A stretch of 64,000 nt of DNA. Source: Membranipora membranacea (Eukaryota > Bryozoa > Gymnolaemata > Cheilostomatida > Membraniporidae). A program made the position numbers and the translations under genes. This document shows positions 49,418 to 61,928 of this stretch, piece after piece. The notes under the pieces are model-generated. The model searched no databases. It saw only the letters and a program-made list of their open reading frames with translations, and was not told the origin of the DNA. The number at the start of each line of letters is the position of its first letter. Position 1 is the stretch's first letter. Location of the stretch: contig OU612072.1 of the NCBI GenBank assembly GCA_914767715.1, positions 5,704,001-5,768,000 of the forward strand, in the 5' to 3' direction.

Positions 49418-51760
49418 TAGAGTTATTATATACTCCAGAGTGGAAAATGTGTACAAAAATAGCATCCGCTTTTGTCCTACTTAATTATTGGGAAATCCAT
49501 GACGCGACGCAATCTGGTTGTGCATGGCTAGTGCCTGTATCACATAACTTATCATTGAGAATGTACGTATTGGGCATGGAAATTTAGATTTTTGGAGTGA
49601 TTTAAGCTAGCCTGGGCAGGCTGTCGTGTCAGGGTGGGTGGGTTGGGAGGGGGGACAGCCTGGGTAAATCCATTTGGTAAGAGAGGACAACTCATAAATG
49701 AATTTCAATAGTTGTGAATTCGGAATAAAACAAGAGTTGTCCGATTTTATTCTATGGTCTATTGGTCATGTAAGCACAATATAGAAATAGACTAAGTTGA
49801 TGTATGTGTATCAATGTCTATCGATCACGATGCTGAACTTAGTAAATAAATCTTATTCACTCCAGCAAGTCTCTACTAGTTAAGCCTAAGTAAGTTGTAG
49901 TTTTACAATCAGCATGACATACCAAATGAGCAGGAAATCACATGGGATAAAAAGAACAATCAAATGTAAAACCAAGAACTACTCCTTGATAACTAACAAA
50001 GATAATTGTTTGTGTTAATTGGCTCTTGATCGTAAATCCGACTTTATGAAAATAGACAGGTCCGTGTCGTGACCTTAAAGAGGTCACAACGAATTTACCC
50101 AGGCTGTCCCCCCTCCCAACCCACCCATCCCCGACACGACAGCCTGCCCATTTGTCGTGTTGGGGATGGGTGGTCGGGGAGGGGAGACAGCCTGGGTAAA
50201 TAATTTATTAGCTTTAAGCCATTTCTTCGGAAAAAGATTTCATGTTACATACTGTAGATCACTTTCATGTATTTTCACTTGCAGCCAGTGGAAATTTCTT
50301 TTTCATGTCTTCTCATTAAAATAAGCCAAAATCTCAACCGCAAACACGTTGTGATGAAATAGAAATTACGGTGCTAGCCTAACTATTTTCATTGCCACTT
50401 GCCACCCATATTAGCTGCGTCCTGTCTCTCCTACTTATATGTTACACACTCAATTGGGCTTATTTTATTTTTGATTAAGTGAAAGTACAAGTAGCCTGCG
50501 TAGAAGTGATCGGAGATGTAAATGTTTGTCAATTGCCTCATTTGCAGTCACAGTGTACATAATTTTCAGATTCAGATTTGGTCTTCGGATATCATTACGT
50601 TATTGAGCGTATTATATTAAGTTTTTTGTTTGGTATGTCAAATAGATTAATTCAGATTGGTGCTTAAATCACTGCAAGTTAAATTTGATGTTGCTACAAG
50701 CCCCAAATGATTATCAACTCACTTTCTGACGGCAAGACTTTTATTTTCATAGCATCAATCCATTTCTGATGGAGACTCAAAAGTGTTAGAAATTCTTACT
50801 CTGGTCCTTTCAAGGGAGTTAACAATTACCAAGGTTCTTCCCACTTCACTGTCCCTCGAAAGGCTATATAAAACATGTTTTATCCGCTATGCAAAGAAGA
50901 CGGAATATTATGGTGTTTTCTCCATAATGTGTTGCAACCGATAACTGACTGCCATTTTCATACAATTTTCCAGACTGAGTCAGGGAACTAAAAAAACATC
51001 TAGAATCAGTTTGGACAAGTATGTATCTTGAGTTGTCCATTCAATGTTTTCTTGATGCTTAGCGACTAAGCAGAAGAGTTTATGCATTTTTGATTTAACC
51101 TGTCATGTTGGGTTGAATAGATTCGGCGATACAAAAATTTGTGGCCACCCCGGAGTGGGAACTAAGAGCTTAAAATGACATAGCCAAACCAAAACCCGAG
51201 ATCTGAAAATTATTGATCCACGGGTACTTGTACACCTTGTATAATTGGATGTCATAATACTTGACAGATAAAATGAACTCACTGAGTGTGTCACATTTTA
51301 GTTAGAGAGACATGAGACAGTTAAACCAGCAGGCAACTGGCAGTGACAAAAACCGGCTAGCCAGGTAATTGTGATTTATCGTGATGGTGTGTTTGCAGTT
51401 GAGATTTTCATAGTTTAAGGGGATAAACAAATCTTTTTGTCCCCAGGCTGCAAAAGAAATCAGTTGCAAATGATCTAATAGTGTGACATGAAAAGATTTA
51501 CAAAAATATTGCTAAAAGTGCTCTAAGAACGGTAAAGGCAAGCAGCAAACTTGTTCACCTCCAATCACTTTCCACAAGCTACTTGTACTCCATGTTATCA
51601 CAAATCATTGTCAGTAGCTAGAACTGATATGTTATATGATACAGACACGAGCCATGCACAACCAGATTGCTGTGTGTCATGGATTTCCCAATAATTAAGT
51701 AGGACGTTTTGAGCACTGCATTGTCCACTCTAGAGTATATAATAACTATATGAATGTGCA
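49418..51760. repeat. Inverted repeat pair about 2.1 kb apart
   Basis: Bases 49,418-49,550 and 51,625-51,755 are inverted copies (shared cctacttaattattgggaaa, catgac.c, gcaatctggttgtgcatggct). They may be the ends of a larger non-autonomous element that also received the MITE at 49,613. No transposase frame is found between them. Confidence 0.6.
49613..50150. mobile_element. MITE with ~60-bp terminal inverted repeats
   Basis: Left arm 49,613-49,671 (tgggcaggctgtcgtgtc...gggtaaatc) is repeated inverted at 50,092-50,150. The arms are G/C-biased (G-rich left, C-rich right) and flank an AT-rich core shared with the copy in intron 2 of copy A. A third partial arm follows at 50,151-50,200, and a small hairpin (gtgacc...ggtcac) lies near the right arm. 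It is non-coding. Confidence 0.75.
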
Positions 51761-53990
51761 ATAACTGGAGGTTGGTCTATGTTGTGATGTGATCTGAGAA
51801 TTTTCTCGCGACCATGCTATATTCTAGAAACACTTTCAATGCCAAAATATGAAGATTGTAATCTCAACAACAACTGCAGAAGAAAACAGTCACAGCAATT
51901 TTTTGCTGACCGTTTCAGGTAATGCTTATGAAAAGGTGGGAGGTCAAATGGATTTTCAATCCAGATTTTGCAAGTTTTGTCTACGATATTGTTAAATTGG
52001 TACCACATCTTTTCCATCTTACAATGCGGGTCAATTCTTTAAACTTTTGTTTCATTACAAAATAAAGATTAGTTATGAATCAAACTTTACCTTATGTCCA
52101 GCCTGTAAGTCAGTGGGTTCCTCTGGATCACTTTTGATCAAAATCTGCATGATTGCTTCTTCTAAGGCAGACCATGTCTTTGATGTCTTTGGCATAGTGT
52201 ACTAGCCAGCCCAACAGGCATATTTCCAAATCAAGCAACATTTTGTGATATGTCTTTGCTTAAGCTTTTGTGAGTGCGTTACAATAGTTAACATAGTTGA
52301 AATATAACACGTCTCACAGAATGGGCTTCAGAGCACTGCAGTTGTCTACCCTTTTTCAATCAGGGAGTAACAGGGGAAAGGAGAAAAAACTCTTTAATTC
52401 ATGTTAGAATGTTCATAAATAATTCATGTTATAATGCTACTGTCTATATGTAACGATTGCCTTGGCACAATAGCCACCATTTTTTGAATTTTTGTTTACA
52501 TATTTCTTGTCAGTATGAACAGCCAATGCTTGCTAATGGTTCAAATTATGATTTGACAACTGTTTGATATGAATAGCTGACAAATTATTGTGAATATAGT
52601 CAAGAACTCTCATACTCACACAATCGAGGAAATAATTAGGGTATCTTCAGAATTTTTACTAAGAAAAACTAAAAACGTTCTTATTAAAATAAAAATTATG
52701 CTCAACACCACTTACTTACAAGCTAAAGTGTTGTTTCTAGTCAATAACAGCATGCAATTTGTCTGCACACCTGATTTGAGCGCACATTCCTATTCACTGA
52801 GCTACATCATGTATCATCATGGAAAGTCTGAAAATCCCAATCATTGTTCTGTATCAATAGGCAACATGTTAACCTGACTAAAGCTGAGCTTGTATCTAGT
52901 TAATTTGTAGCCTTTGCAATATACTGTTTGAATATACACACACAACATGTCCCTATCCCCTCAATCAAGTGTAATTTGAAAAAAAAATAGACTGGACCAT
53001 CGAATTGGGAAATTTTTAGTTTTTGGTCTATTTTTGAAATACATAGTTGCAGGAACATTGAAACCTGTTATTTCAGACTATCACTATTTTAAAACTGAAC
53101 TAACACTCAATCACATCTAAAATTGCCTCTAAAGTAATGTATGTCTGACTATGGAGTACATATCATCCTAGATTGAAAGCGTATTTACTCGGATGTGAAT
53201 TTTGACATTTTTTGTAATCTTTGTCCTGGAGTTCTAATTAATAGTTTTGCTTCAATTATTTTGCTGAGTGATTGTAAAATTGTATTTCATGTGTTGAAAA
53301 AATGACAAGCATTGCACTATGTTTACTTTCCTTCTCAGTAGCACTATACCAAGGCACCACCTAGCTGCATGGCTTTTGTGTCACTATGTATGACTGATTG
53401 ATTTCAAAAGATAATCTGTTGAGCTATGTCAACAAAATAATTCTTGTATTTATTGGAGACATTACCCTACATTCTATCGATCTAGTTCAGGGAAAGTTTT
53501 AATTCTTTGTGTGGCTAATATTGAGCTGGCTAGGTGTATAGGATACAAAGAATTAAAAATGATAAGCTGATAATTATTAGGCCAGTGGTGAAAGATTATT
53601 TTGGCTTCAAACTTTGTTGTACATGATGATAATGATTCTTAGTCTGTATCATTTTATGCAAGCTATGTGTCACTGGTACATTATATCTCGTATGGAAAAC
53701 AAACAATGACAGAGCTTGTCAAAATTATGCTTCAGCAGATTCAGCTCTTAAACATGCAAGGAACTCCCTACAGCAGTTTTAAGAAATCAATCCTATTCCC
53801 TATTTCAACCGTGAAAAGCTGCCATGGCCTTTTTGCTTTGCATAAAAGTGCTAGTGCAAAACTTGATGTTTTTTTTACAATTGAGTGATGATAACTTTGA
53901 ATTGCTTGGCTTATGCTGGAATTGCAGTTGAAAATCCCTGAAAACCTTTACTTGTAGTTGTAGTTGTACATTACAGCAGATAAAGCAGAA
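50200..53990. other. Intergenic, nothing assigned
   Basis: Only the inverted-repeat arm at 51,625-51,755 is recognised. Open frames are short, AT-rich and lack splice or domain support. Confidence 0.4.
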
Positions 53991-53994
53991 GTAT

Positions 53995-54195
53995 ACTCTA
54001 TAGGGTGCTGAACGCTGGATCGATCAACCATGAAAGCTCCCCCATCGGTATTTGTACCCACATCTCCTGCGGCACCAATCGCCTTGCAGTGAATGACGAG
54101 CGAGCTAATGGATTGCGCTTCAAAAGAAAGAATGGGTTTATGGCGCCAATTAGCATGACCGCTATTCCCTACTCAGAGTTGTTTTCTCTTGTGGC
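53995..54195 (-). mobile_element. Diverged SINE-like repeat, same family as 4,475-4,690
   Basis: It shares with the left-end element the ordered segments gaaagctcccccag/at, ctcctgcgg.ac.aatcgcc.tgcagtga and ctattc.ctactc.gagtt. Apparent similarity of the two plus-strand open frames is a by-product of this repeat. Confidence 0.55.
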
Positions 54196-54308
54196 ACCCA
54201 AGCAAGCTCCTTCCGACAGAAATTTTTTGAAATTCGAGACCCAAAAAGAGACATTCTGGTGCATACCTGCCAACTTTTATGGATGAGCAACACCAAGCAT
54301 AATACCAA

Positions 54309-54556
54309 AAATTTTTAATAGCAACAGCCTCTTGCCCGGGCCCCGATTGAAAGTTCTAGCGATAAAAGAAAACATTGAGTTTCAATTATTAAAAAAAAAA
54401 GAAGAATTTTAAACCTCCCAATGGGTGCTCACTTGAGCACCCATTGGGAGGTTTAAAATTCTTCTTTTTTTTTTAATAATTGAAACTCAATGTTTTCTTT
54501 TATCGCTAGAACTTTCAATCGGGGCCCGGGCAAGAGGCTGTTGCTATTAAAAATTT
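54309..54556. repeat. Perfect 248-bp palindrome
   Basis: The arms are 123 bp, identical when reverse-complemented, with only ct (54,432-54,433) between them. They include a 10-A run mirrored by a 10-T run and a cccgggcccc patch. No mismatch was found on inspection. Confidence 0.9.
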
Positions 54557-54599
54557 GAGCACCCTGAGCACCCCTTCTGACGCCCATGACCCTATCCAA

Positions 54600-56650
54600 T
54601 ACAGCGTATGTGTTAATAATATCTACAGCTATAACACTTAACTACTAGAAAGGATACGCAATGCGTCAGACAGTCCAAATTTTATTTGATTGTGTGATAA
54701 TCAAAATGAATCTGAATACTATGCGTTGTCGGTAGCTAAGGACGATGCAGCCTAATTTTATTTTGTGAATTTCATAAATTTTCTAATGAATAAATAAGTC
54801 TGAAAATTTTAATCTCAATACACAGTAATGAGTTTTGTGAATCTTTTTGTTACATATTGTGATTGTTTTCGATGCCAGAGAGAAGGCAAACTGCACTACC
54901 ATATTACAAGTTCACTACAGCTACTTTTGAATGATTGGATTATATTGGGAATCATTGGTTCTTTCTAAGCGTTTCTGAACCACAATTTGATCAGATAACC
55001 AAAATAAACCTAGAAATAACATACTTTGAAGCTGTCAGGGCCTTTGAATGACCTCAGCACCTCAGCATCTGCACCTCAGCGCTTGTCAACACCTTTGAAG
55101 CTGAAAGTCATTAACTAGACTCTGACATTTGATATGAACTCATCTCTACTGAAGCTTAAAGATACCTTTGTTAGCTTTGAAGGAAATCCGACCTGCACAC
55201 ATATTTTGGCAAAGTTATGACAGGCCGACGTAATTACATAATTATTATCTGGGATTTGTACGAGGAACTAACCAATTTACAGGATGGTATTGAGATTATT
55301 TCAATCCTAAGGATAGAAATATATTAAACATTTTTCAACAATAGTAACTCACACGGGTACAACACACAGTAACCTAAAGGTCTCTCAGAATCATTTCTCC
55401 ACAGTACTTTGCAATCTCAAGAACAGTACCTGACGCTATCTACAGCTTCACTTAGGGTCAGGATCTTAAGAATTAACCACACAGCATTAAACTGTGTAAT
55501 TGAAAAAGAAAAAAAATGTTCTACCACATAACTCAAAGAAGATGCAAAGTATTCAATAATTTGCCTCAATATCAATGATCTATATAGTATCCTGTCTAAG
55601 ATTTATACTCTAATGACTATCCTGGTTTTAGGCTATGTGTATGGGTATTTTCAAGTTTTAAATCAATATCTCTACTTCAATTGAAATAAATACTTCATGA
55701 ATTCACAAGAAAATCCAACAATTCATAATTTTTTGCCTGCAATGTTTCTGCACTAGATTTGGCCTAGCAATATAAGTCTGTGAAATCCAGTCATTTTTAG
55801 TGTATTTATCAATTGTTCACAATCTGGCTTGTTAATTCCTGTGTGTTACTATAGGAATTTTCCCCCTCTTGTACTTAAAATTCATGTCAAGGATTGCAAC
55901 TACAATTTATTGCATCAACATAATTTTGTTGGGACTAATTTGAGCTGCCAATCCTGACTAGATACGAATAAATGGTTGTGAGGCGCCTGTCAAGATCGTT
56001 GAGATTGCAAGTTTTGTTGAAGTTGCCTTCACAAAGTGTTAGTTGTTAGATAACTCCAAATGCAAAATAAAAATAAGTGACCTAGGTTCTCATTAACTTG
56101 CTAGAGCTGCCTAGCACTGTGCATACTGTGGCTTGAGACAGTCATAGCATTAGTGGTTACAGCTTGGCAAAACTTAATGGCAGGAAAGTCATCACATTTT
56201 ATACTGTATGTTATATCAGTATGTCACCAATCAGAAGTGGTCATATCTTAAAACAATTAAATTTTAATTGTTTGGCTATTCTGTAAAACATTATCAATGA
56301 ATGAGTCTAATAAAAAATAAAGTATATTTGTAATTACATATATGAATATATATGTATGGATGATTTCCATTTTGCTTTTCATCTAAAAGTGGTTGTGTCA
56401 AAGGTTATTACTAAACATTTTCCCTATGAAAACTCTCTGCTGTAGCATGAAGAAAATAATTGATGTTGCTGTCACTGTTGCATCAAACATTTTCTCAACT
56501 GCTAAACGCAATGAACTGATTCCAGTAAGCGAAACACATTTCTTATTGTGATGCAGTGTATTTTGTCTTTTAGTACATGTCTTCTGAATTGGGTCGTAAG
56601 AGACATGATGATATTAATTTCGATCTTCAGTCAGTTGTCATTAGAGGTAG
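54600..56650. other. Intergenic, nothing assigned
   Basis: AT-rich sequence with no supported exon, RNA or repeat structure. Confidence 0.4.
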
Positions 56651-56656
56651 GATAAC

Positions 56657-57189
56657 TTAAAGACTTTGTTTTAGGCTGCTCTTTTGTATCACATCTTATT
56701 CTCCATATTTTATTCTATCATGTGAGTGATTTTCAGCTTTAGAATCCAAATATTGAGGAAGTTATGGCCTCTCAAACTTCCAAGGTGACGGCAATTTATC
56801 GGCGGTAAAAATCAGCCGGCAATCCCTAGGGTATGTCACATCCAGCTAACCTAGTTGGTCCAAGTGGCGTGATGGTAGCGTCGTTGCCTATAGGTATGGG
56901 GACCCGGGTCGATTCCCACCCAGGTCTGAATTTTGATCATCAATTATTATGTGATAATTAGTGTATTAACTAATAACTCATGTCTATGTCACATGTCTAT
57001 GGTTGTGACATACCCCAGGGGAAACATCCGCTTATTCCCAATGCCGATTGAAGCCAATCACCCGTGAAGTTTGAGAGGCCATAACTTCCTCAATATTTGG
57101 ATTCTAAAGCTGAAAATCGCTCACATGATAGAATAAAATATGGAGAATAAGATGTGATACAAAAGAGCAGCCTCAAACAAAGTCTTTAA
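56657..57189. mobile_element. Foldback/MITE element with 120-bp TIRs and TTAA flanks
   Basis: Left arm 56,661-56,780 (agactttgttttaggctgct...) and right arm 57,066-57,185 are near-perfect inverted repeats. TTAA directly flanks both ends (56,657-56,660 and 57,186-57,189), which is the duplication made by piggyBac-type transposases. The 285-bp centre carries a tRNA-like unit and no ORF. Confidence 0.75.
56857..56930 (+). mobile_element. tRNA-like unit inside the foldback element
   Basis: A-box-like TGGCGTGATGGTAGCG (56,865-56,880) and B-box-like GGTCGATTCCC (56,907-56,917) lie about 33 bp apart. Stem pairing looks incomplete, so a SINE head or tRNA relic is likelier than a working tRNA gene. 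Confidence 0.5.
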
Positions 57190-57569
57190 TAAAATAACCT
57201 GCATAATCATTGCTTATTGCAAATATAAAGTTTTGTATCTTAGTAGCATTATGCCCATTGCAGCACAGGGATGGTTCACTGCAAGCTTACCTTCCGACTC
57301 CTAGGTACATCAACCTTTAATGAGCGCCGTTGACATAAGTTCGAAATTGTTGCATGAGTTCAATTTAGAGACTTCTTGCTCATCATAGGTGACTTTGTCT
57401 GCAGGAAAAGGCCTTTGAGTAGAGTGCCGAAGATGAAAGTGTGGGTGCGATGCGTTCCAGTTGGTCCCATCTATTGATGCTATTTGAAATTATGGTCACT
57501 ACATGATTTTGAATCAAAATTTTCATCTCCTCCCAGCTTCTGTGATTAGTTTACTATGTTTGTAGATGA

Positions 57570-57660
57570 AAAAGGACAATCAATAGTAGCTAGTTACCAG
57601 AATGCTGTAAATTGTCGCTGATTCAACCTACTATTACATTCAAAATAGATTTATGATTGT
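57570..57660. repeat. Flank of the plus-strand lectin gene, repeated at 60,590-60,670
   Basis: Both copies share tcaatagtagct.gttaccagaatgctg. With the pseudogene downstream they show that a unit of roughly 3 kb, carrying the secreted lectin gene, was duplicated in tandem. Confidence 0.6.
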
Positions 57661-58377
57661 GTTTTAGATCAAAGATGAACCAACTCTTGATCTTATATTA
57701 CAATTGTACACAACGCTTTGGACACTAAACTTCAAATCCATTTCTGAGTAAATTTTTGATATTTGTCTTGCCTAAGACACCCATTCTAGGGATTAGTTAT
57801 TTAAATGAATTCTGCAGGTCTCTTTTCTTTATGTTGTCTGTATAATGATTATGATTTCTACACCTTGGTTTTGTTAAATTAGATGTCACATATACAATAT
57901 AAAATTGTTACAGTTCGCAGTACATTACCATTGTCAAACAGAATATTATCATCAATGTTTCTCATAAGGAAAGATAAGAATTACCATTCCATTCAGGTAT
58001 CGTGATTCTCGTTCATAGAGGTAGTGAATACTTGGTGGACTGCTTGATTCAAACTTAGTTCTGGGGAATTTCGAAACTAATGAGCTTTTTCGAACATCTT
58101 CAATCAGAGTTAGAAGCAATGAGCAGGACTTCTATATGACAAACTCTAAAGTGCCAACAAGTTTTAGATCATCAACATCATAAACTAGTACACTACATCG
58201 CGTGTCACTTTTGCAGTACCATACTCAACAATACAGATGAAAAAAAAGACCACAATATTCACAGCTTCGTCCCTGAATATGTGGATATTTAAAAAAACTC
58301 TTTTGTTTTTGTCATTTAACATGGATTTGATGGTGCTGATCCAACCGTTCTAGAAACTAACACATTAAGAATTCACA

Positions 58378-58434
58378 TACATAATACATACATACACACA
58401 CACATACATACATACATGCATACATACATACATA
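58378..58434. repeat. (CATA)n microsatellite
   Basis: Imperfect run of acatacat/cacacaca units just upstream of the secreted lectin gene. Confidence 0.9.
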
Positions 58435-58514
58435 ATTTTGTTACCATCATTTATTGTGATCATATAATTGTAGAAAATCAATAATCCTGTGTCCTGGCCA
58501 TGTAGCGTTAGCAA

Positions 58515-58523
58515 TATTTATAG
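58515..58523 (+). promoter_or_regulatory. Possible TATA-like box
   Basis: tatttatag lies 53 bp before the ATG at 58,576, a plausible distance if the 5' UTR is short. Single-motif evidence only. Confidence 0.3.
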
Positions 58524-58575
58524 AGTCCCTCACTTCGAGGCTTTCTCAGTTTGTCTCAGTTAATTGTAGGCAGAC

Positions 58576-59952
58576 ATGGAGAGATTAGGTGTCATTATAA
58601 CCATAATCATGGTTTGCCAGGGCGTATCCGGTGTAACAGATAAATCAGCTTTGTTTGAGTTCTTTGGTGTTGACAACACACCACAAAGGTGGATATTCAC
58701 AGCATCAGAGATTCGGTGCGCAATAGCTTGCCTTGTCAGTCCAGAATGTCAGGGATTCAGGTACTCATCCCAGTTAGATGACGCAGATGAGAATTGTTCC
58801 ATGTACAATTGGCTGACCCCAGGTGGAGGAGATGTGGATGTATTTGCCACCAAACCAAACGGAACTGCAACATTAGCCCTGACATTAGGTAAGCATATTC
58901 CAATTTCTTTTGCTTAAATTGAAATACAGTGTAGGTGCATAGTCAATGAGTCTTTATCCTTGAAAGAAATTGAGGGCATGTACGTAAGTTCTGAGTTTTC
59001 TCCTTCAATTGATACATGCCCAGGGCGACACAATACAGTGTAACATTCATCCATAGTTTTATTGTTTTATATACAACGAATCTGTTTCAGATGATAATGT
59101 GACTGCAGAGTTGTCAAGTTTACATGGTTATAATCATGGTCTGTACGCAATAGACGGGATCTATGATGAAAGCTCGAGAATGGCTCATACTCAAGAAGAG
59201 ACTTCTCCATGGATACAGATAAATCTGGAGAAACCAGCTTTGGTTAGAGGAGTAAGAATCTGGAATCGTCTACATGAAAGCAATCTAGGTATATTGAAAC
59301 TTTTATTGTCAGAGCAAGATTTACAGCTTTGAAGCCTGTGGGTCTATCCAAACCACAACTTACATCACTTCCATAAAATTAGTTTTTGAAATATCTGCAC
59401 TCTCTGATGGAACTTGTTGACCTCGTCCAAGCTGAGTTATGGAGAGCATATTTTTCAATATTGTGCGGTATCCTTGGTAATGTTGTACGCTGATGTTTGA
59501 AATCCGAATTCATTATGGGGTGAGCCTGGTTCTTCTTCAAATACTCAATTGTTTTATTCAAAGTATAAAGAATTGACATTTTTTCAATATTTCATTTAAT
59601 TCACTCGACACAGCTCATGTAGTATTTTGAATCCAGTCATATGAAACATTGAGAACTTCATTAACTTATGTTGAAATCAAAAATAAAGATACTTATAATG
59701 AATTATTCAACTTTTATATTTACAGCTGTTGTACTGAGACTACAGAATGTGTTGGCATCAGTGGCTATGACCAGAGATGATGAAGGATTTGGAGAGCGTT
59801 TTACTGAATCAGCATGCTCATATTCTCCAGGATTTCAGCCACCTGTAAGGCTACATCTGTGTTATGAAGCCATTAATGGTAAATATGTGAGAATCACTGC
59901 TGTAAATGTTAACAATCCTCTTAATTTGTGGGAGATTGAGGTTCATGTCTAG
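58576..59952 (+). CDS. Secreted PAN/apple-like plus FTP/F5-8C-like lectin
   Basis: Three exons, 58,576-58,888, 59,091-59,288 and 59,726-59,952, all joined in phase 1 at GT-AG sites, give 245 residues. Residues 1-19 are a signal peptide (MERLGVIITIIMVCQGVSG). Residues about 25-95 carry a cysteine pattern (IRCAIAC, PECQGFRYS, NCSMYNW) typical of PAN/apple modules. Exons 2-3 form an FTP or F5/8C-like lectin domain: YAIDGIYDE, PWIQINLEKPALVRGVRIWNR, LRLQNVLASV, CYEAINGKYVRIT and LNLWEIEVHV before the TAG. There is no transmembrane segment. It is probably a secreted carbohydrate-binding protein, perhaps for recognition or adhesion; ligand unknown. An AATAAA at 60,295-60,300 could end the transcript. 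Confidence 0.85.
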
Positions 59953-59959
59953 TTGATTA

Positions 59960-61920
59960 CTTATCATAAGATGATTACTTATTTTAACAGCTTATTTAGT
60001 GATTTGTGGCCTTAAGGAGTTACAAACATCACATTCTTTTTCAATTTGATCAATAATATAATCATATTCTGTGAGGATATTGTTATGAGATAATGATGGC
60101 GGAATCCATAGCTTCAAACTGCACCTCTATATACTGATGGTACAGGCCCGAACAGACTGAGCGTTCTAATAACTGTCTAATAATATCCAGGGGAACAACT
60201 CTGAGTTTTGCTGTTTAACATGTTCATTTATTGTTGTTACGTTAATTCGATTTGATGGCCTCCTTTGCTTTCTGGGACTACATTCAATATGATAAATAAA
60301 TTTTATACCAATAATGTCACTTTATTAGATATACATTGTTGAAACAGACAAAATAACTGTTATTGAGGGCAAGGTATGACGTTTTGCTTCTTCAACCATT
60401 TGTTGTATTATCAAACAAGCAACCGCCACGCAAAAGAACTTGCCTCTAGATTTCTAGGTTAAGACGCCTTCATTGTGTGTGGTTGAAAATACGTTATAGC
60501 TTATTCTAGTTAATTTTAAAAAGTTGTGCTAATACAGCATTTGTTATGTCATCATTTCCACAGATTCTGGGGATATTTTTGAAATTTATGAAAAAGTTCA
60601 ATCAATAGTAGCTGGTTACCAGAATGCTGCAAATTGTTGTTGATTTAAGTCGCTATTTCATTCTAATATGAAATCATATTTAGATCAATTAATGATAAAC
60701 TCTTCAGAAAGAAAATGCGAGCAAAGACGAAAGGTTACTATTTGATAATGTAGGAAATTGCAATCTGAAGTATAATTGCTTTCTGTACAAAATTTACAAA
60801 TTACAGTAGCATTCTTTGAAAATAAAGTTTGCCTGAGTTTTAGGGTGGCAATCATCTGAGATTTATTTCAAATGACTGCGCTCCATATTATCTGATATTA
60901 CTGGTGTCTTCGGCGCTGGTCTCTATTCCAAAACCAACAGACAGCCCTTATCTCGACAGTGCCAAACCTCAAGCACCAGATTGTCATTGATATGGGTATT
61001 TAGAATATCAGTCTCATAGTCAGGTTCAGGAATGAAATGACTGATCCCCAGCTGTCCATGGAGGGGTAAGTAGGGGCTCTGGTGGCATCAAAGCCTGAAC
61101 AAGTGTATTTGGAGTAGGAATGCTTCAAAGCGTGATTCACAGGTCCAGTACAGTGTTTTCTGGGAGGGTTGTAAAGGGTTTGGAGGGATGGTTTGATATA
61201 AGTATGCAGATATATCTTGCTCATGTAGTCAATAGTTATGAGGCCTCTGGGTTAAGATAAGCATAGATGAACGCTTTCAGTACATTCATATGATGAGTGA
61301 GATATACAGTATTTATGCTGCATTTTTTTTTCAAAGGTCATATTGTTATCAAAAGTTATACCATGAGTCTTTGAGGAGGTAGACATTGTATGGTGGTAGC
61401 ATTTATAATAAGCTTTTACCTCTGTTTGACAAGTGCAAAATTCTGATCAGTGCCATAAGAACTACAGTGTGTGTCCTGTAACAGTCCCTAACTCAGAGGT
61501 TAGTACTACAGATACCAGAGGTAAAATATTGGAACAGATCTGATCCAATGAATACATTGCATATGTAGCAACACACAGCTGAAGACCTGAGCACAATATT
61601 CCCTGACTCTGAATCAGATTTACATATGTATGTGGATACTGAAACTAGTGCCTTCCTCTGGCCTTATAAGCTTCGATGAAGTTTACAAGACCAGAGGGAG
61701 CTCCTTATAAGTTTATAAGTTTATAACAAAGGAAGTTTATAATTGTGTCATGATTACTAACAATGTTTTGCCTACAGTGAGAAGCATTGAATTAAAGACA
61801 AGTACTATAAGGTAGAAAGGTGGATAGCATGAAATAAATGATAAATATTATCTCTTAGAATTATAGTGAATCTCATGGCGCTGTTTGATTCAACATCTCT
61901 TAGTTTGTGTCAGCTGATTG
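59960..61920. other. Intergenic between lectin gene and its pseudogene
   Basis: Apart from the duplicated flank at 60,590-60,670, nothing is recognised. Confidence 0.4.
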
Positions 61921-61928
61921 AAGGCAGA

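Noticed and set aside
54005-54286. Open frame similar to the one at 4,446-4,736
   Set aside because: The similarity is explained by a shared SINE-like repeat; neither frame has coding features.
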